Positions 60,494 to 64,000 of a stretch of 64,000 bases of DNA are shown one piece after another. The notes under the pieces are model-generated. The model saw only the letters and a list, made by a program, of their open reading frames with translations. It had not been told where the DNA came from and searched no databases. This DNA comes from Sipunculus nudus (Eukaryota; Annelida; Sipuncula; Golfingiida; Sipunculidae): positions 47,800,019 through 47,864,018 of the forward strand of contig CM049306.1 in NCBI GenBank assembly GCA_026874595.1, given 5' to 3'. Position 1 is the first letter of the stretch, and each line of letters begins with the position of its first letter. The translations under genes and the position numbers were made by a program.

Positions 60494-61936
60494 TTGTATC
60501 CGCCAAAACAGAGTTTTGCGGATACTATGTTTTCAGCTGCACGCCGCCGCCGCGTAGGTGTCCGGAGAACTCCTCCGTAACCGCTGGACGGAATTTTACG
60601 AAACCCGGGATTATGTTCGGGTCACATGTGAACTGCTGCGCCCCGATTTTGTTTTGACCTCCTACCTTTCCTCTGCGCTCTGGGTCTGTTTGTGCGTCTG
60701 TTTCCACACATAAACCCACATATCTCGGGAACCGTTTGACCGATCAAGAAAATTTTTTTGCACAAATGTAGCCCTTGGAGAGCTTTATAACATACACAAA
60801 AAAGGTGGCACCACCTGCAACCATGTTTGCACAGTGTCCATCTGTTCGTCTGCCTTGGGTTAAATCACTCATATCTCTGCAGTGACTAGACTAATTCACC
60901 AGAAATTCGGCATGCGTAAACATCCTGGATAGCTTTTCTGATTTTATGACAGGTGGCGCCACCTACATTCACATTTACGCTGCAGACATCCAAGCTCATA
61001 TCTTGGGAACCGTTTGACCGATCAGGAAAATTTTTTTGCACAAATGTAGCCCTTGGAGAGCTTTATAACATACACAAAAAATGGTGGCGCCACCTGCAAC
61101 CATGTTTGCACAGTGTCCATCTGTTCGTCTGCCTTGGGTTAAAATCACTCATATCTCTGCAGTGACTTGACTAATTCACCTGAAATTCGGCATGCGTATA
61201 CATCCTGGATAGCTTTTCTGATTTTATGGGGCCACCTACATTCACGTTTACGCTGCAGACATCCAAGCTCATATCTCAGGAACCGTTTGACCGATTGGGC
61301 CAAAATTTTGCATGTGTATAGATCTCACATAGCTCTTCATCATACGCAAAACTGGTGGCGCCACCTGCAGCCATTTTTGCACAGCTCCTGTCTGTTTGTC
61401 TGCCATGGGATAAAATCACTCATATCTCGGCAGTGGTTTGACATATCTTCCTAAAATTTTACAGGTTTATACATCCCCGACAGCTCTCTTGATTTTATGA
61501 CAGGTGGCGCAACCTGCATTCTAGTTTATGCAGCAGACATCCAAGCTCATATCTTGGGAACCGTTTGACCGATTGGGCCAAAGTTTTGCATGTGTATAGT
61601 TCTCACATAGCTCTTTATCATACGCAAAACTGGTGGTGTCACCTGCAACCATTTTTGCTCAGCGTCCATCTGTTTGTCTGCCACGGGCTAAAATCACTCG
61701 TATACATGTAGTGGTTTGACTTATCTGCCTTAAATTTTGCATATGTATACAACTTGGACGGCTTTCTGGATTTTGTGGTGGGGGGGGGCAACTTACATAC
61801 ACAATTTGGCTGCAGACATCCATGCTAATATGCAACACACTATTTCCCCTTGCCACTCAATTCATGCCTCACTTCACCCGTTCCACTCTGATTTAGGCGG
61901 AAACACGTAGTCGCTTGTTGACTACCCGTATTCTAG
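60494..61936 (+). mobile_element. Helentron-like element (family B) copy 5, longest
   Basis: 5' TTGTATCCGCCAAAACAGAG with hairpin partner TTTTGCGGATAC. Eight internal half-units: about 60803, 60951, 61083, 61226, 61352, 61501, 61631 and 61780. 3' GGCGGAAACACGTAGTCG, then stem-loop, then CCCGTATTCTAG with CTAG at 61933-61936 before TT. A G homopolymer lies at about 61778-61786. Confidence 0.85.
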
Positions 61937-64000
61937 TTCATTCAGGTATATATAGCCCTGTCATCATGTCAAGTGTGATTTGAATTGTGCCACTCATTTC
62001 TTCAAAAATATTAGCCCAGCTTGCCAGTTGAGGGTTGATATCTCAGGCAGATATGTCAAACCATTCATTAGATAAGGACATGGGTGTATTCCACAAAAAA
62101 AAAGTGATTGTATGGCATGACCGCTCGATTACTTGTTGAGTAAACAGTGAAATCCTGCCTGACAACCACCCTGCTATCAAGACCACCCCACTGAGGTGAC
62201 CACTTTTTTGGTCATGGATTAATTAATGTAAATCATCGTAGAAACATCCAACTCATATGACCACCCTGCTAACATGACCACTTATGCTGGTCTGGCAGAC
62301 AGTAGTATAAGAGCGATTTCACTGCTCTCTTAAAAGGACTCCCTTCTCAGCCTTTCTGTTCAAACACACACAAACACACTCATAAAATCACATAAGCAAC
62401 AATAGGAATATATTGAGATTTTTTAGGTGTTCCTGTAATAGACTCATCAGATATAAACTTTTTCAAGGGGTCCTCTTGTCTGCAAATTTGTTTTGGTATG
62501 TGAATGATGAATGACATACTGTAAAAATCGTACACTACAACATTGGCCATGTAGCAAATCACACACCACAACATTGACCATGGAGCTTCATGTAAGGACA
62601 GTTTAGGGATATTTCAAGCATCACATCTGGTTGATTATCTATCTATATGTAATGAGAGTGAGGGGACCTGTATCTCAGATGGGTTATCTGTCCTTTGATG
62701 TAGAAATACCAGGCTTATTGATCATAGTAAACAGGGCCCAGACAGACTGCTGTCACCGCTTTACCAGGTGACACTGCCAGTCTTTGACTGCATACTGTTT
62801 TCCACGCTTTAATAATGTTTCTGCCCACAGTATACCGAGGGAAAAATATCCTTCTATAGTGCCAGGTGCCCCAGGTTGAAAAATCATGAAAAAGCTGATG
62901 AACTTTTTTGTTTGTTTCTGTTTCATATACCCAGATGGGACCATATGTGGCCTTTGGAACAGTTTATAGCTTGGAGTAATTTTGCAAGAAAATATAATCA
63001 AATATTTTGAAGATGCCATTTTTGTTATCTAGATCAGAGTAGGTGATCCCTCACATCTTCCAGACTGTGTTGCTTTTATTTTCCACTTGGCTTTTTAGTA
63101 GATTAAAATGTCAGTGTCAAATAAGAAAAAAAAGGACTTCAGTTATATTCTTCATACATAGAGTAGAAAAAAGGGTTTAGGTAATTTATATTGCAGTTAG
63201 TATGCTGAAATTATACTTGATATTAATCTTTTTACTCTTTATCATCCACAAGCTATTTCTGTCTGACATTTGAGATTACTCTGGCATATTTACCCACAAA
63301 TTGACCCTGACATATGCTGCCAAAGGACAAGATAAATTTAATTAACATTAGAAGTATTTTTTTTTATTTGACTTTCATGATTCTTTTTTCAATTTCAAAG
63401 TCACCATTTTGTATACTAGTATTGAGAGGATCTGCAACCATAATTGAAAACCAACACTATATTTGTACACCTTGAGGGAGTGTTTTGTGGACAGTCAGCA
63501 TGTAACAATAAACCAGCTGCAGGGCACTGCTATATCATGATACACAGTCTCATATTGTACCAGTGATTCAAGGTCTCTGTTTATTGATACACTGATGTAT
63601 TTGATCATCTTGTGGAAAAGTACATTTTAATAACAGCCCCTCATGACCATATAAGGCATGTATGGTAAAAAGGTATAGTTCAAATATAAGTCAATGGGTC
63701 TCTAATTGATATATTATTGGTTGAGAATACATTTTATGAGAAAAAGATATATCAAGTATAAATGAGCAAGGGGGAACATTAGTTTGGAATGTAGACTGTA
63801 ATATATTAATGCCTTATTAACCTAGCTAATGCTAGGTATCACATCAGTATTGTGCATGTGTTTCCTTTCATTGGTGAAATATTGTGATACCTATCATTAT
63901 TGCAGATAATTTATCATAACAGTCTTAAGTGTAGACAGTGTTAATTCAACTAATCTTGATATGATGCATGAGACTTATAAAAATACTTTGATTCAATTCA
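61937..64000. other. No gene or repeat recognised
   Basis: AT-rich unique sequence to the right edge. The minus-strand frame at 62753-63019 has no recognisable motif. Confidence 0.4.

Noticed and set aside
60525-60719. Similar minus-strand frames (MGLCVETDAQTD-like) at 32807, 47952 and 60525
   Set aside because: They recur only because they translate the conserved 5' part of the family B transposon; the frame is not preserved between copies.

Overview
This is an animal nuclear genome window: AT-rich, intron-rich and dense in transposons. The repeats (Helentron-like elements with internal tandem arrays, a tRNA-related SINE, LINE 3' ends) look most like those of molluscs, probably a bivalve. 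That assignment rests on family resemblance and was not tested by a search. Only one gene is clearly recognisable.

The left third (about 2.3-17.7 kb, minus strand) holds the 5' half of a plexin gene, a receptor for semaphorins. I could chain 17 coding exons whose splice phases fit each other. They encode a signal peptide, a sema domain, three PSI domains and the IPT/TIG region up to the start of the third repeat, about 1023 residues. The remaining IPT, transmembrane and cytoplasmic GAP parts would lie beyond the left edge. A 337-bp MITE with 3-bp TTA target duplications sits inside the coding sequence of the sema exon. Removing it together with one TTA restores an open, plexin-like reading frame.

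From 17.9 to 29.3 kb the DNA is intergenic or upstream intron. It contains two degenerate LINE 3' ends, a SINE fragment, a palindrome cluster, a MITE with 4-bp duplications and several (AT)n microsatellites. A possible minus-strand first exon lies at about 20.9-21.0 kb. A TATA-containing, CpG-rich candidate promoter with a short plus-strand first exon lies at about 29.43-29.51 kb.

From 29.5 to 64 kb I found no convincing coding exon; it reads as one very long intron or a gene desert. It is filled by repeat families. One is a 338-bp tandem satellite (also present at the left end and in a plexin intron). Another has the DINE-1/Helentron structure with about 280-bp internal repeats, in five fairly complete copies plus one remnant. 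There is also a 145-bp tandem family and two foldback-type elements. The 338-bp and 280-bp families are otherwise different but share the palindrome AGGTGGCGCCACCT, about 16 exact 12-bp cores and many near copies. It equals two opposed copies of the core motif known for Drosophila CTCF. This shared motif and the transposon-in-exon are the two observations I would follow up first.
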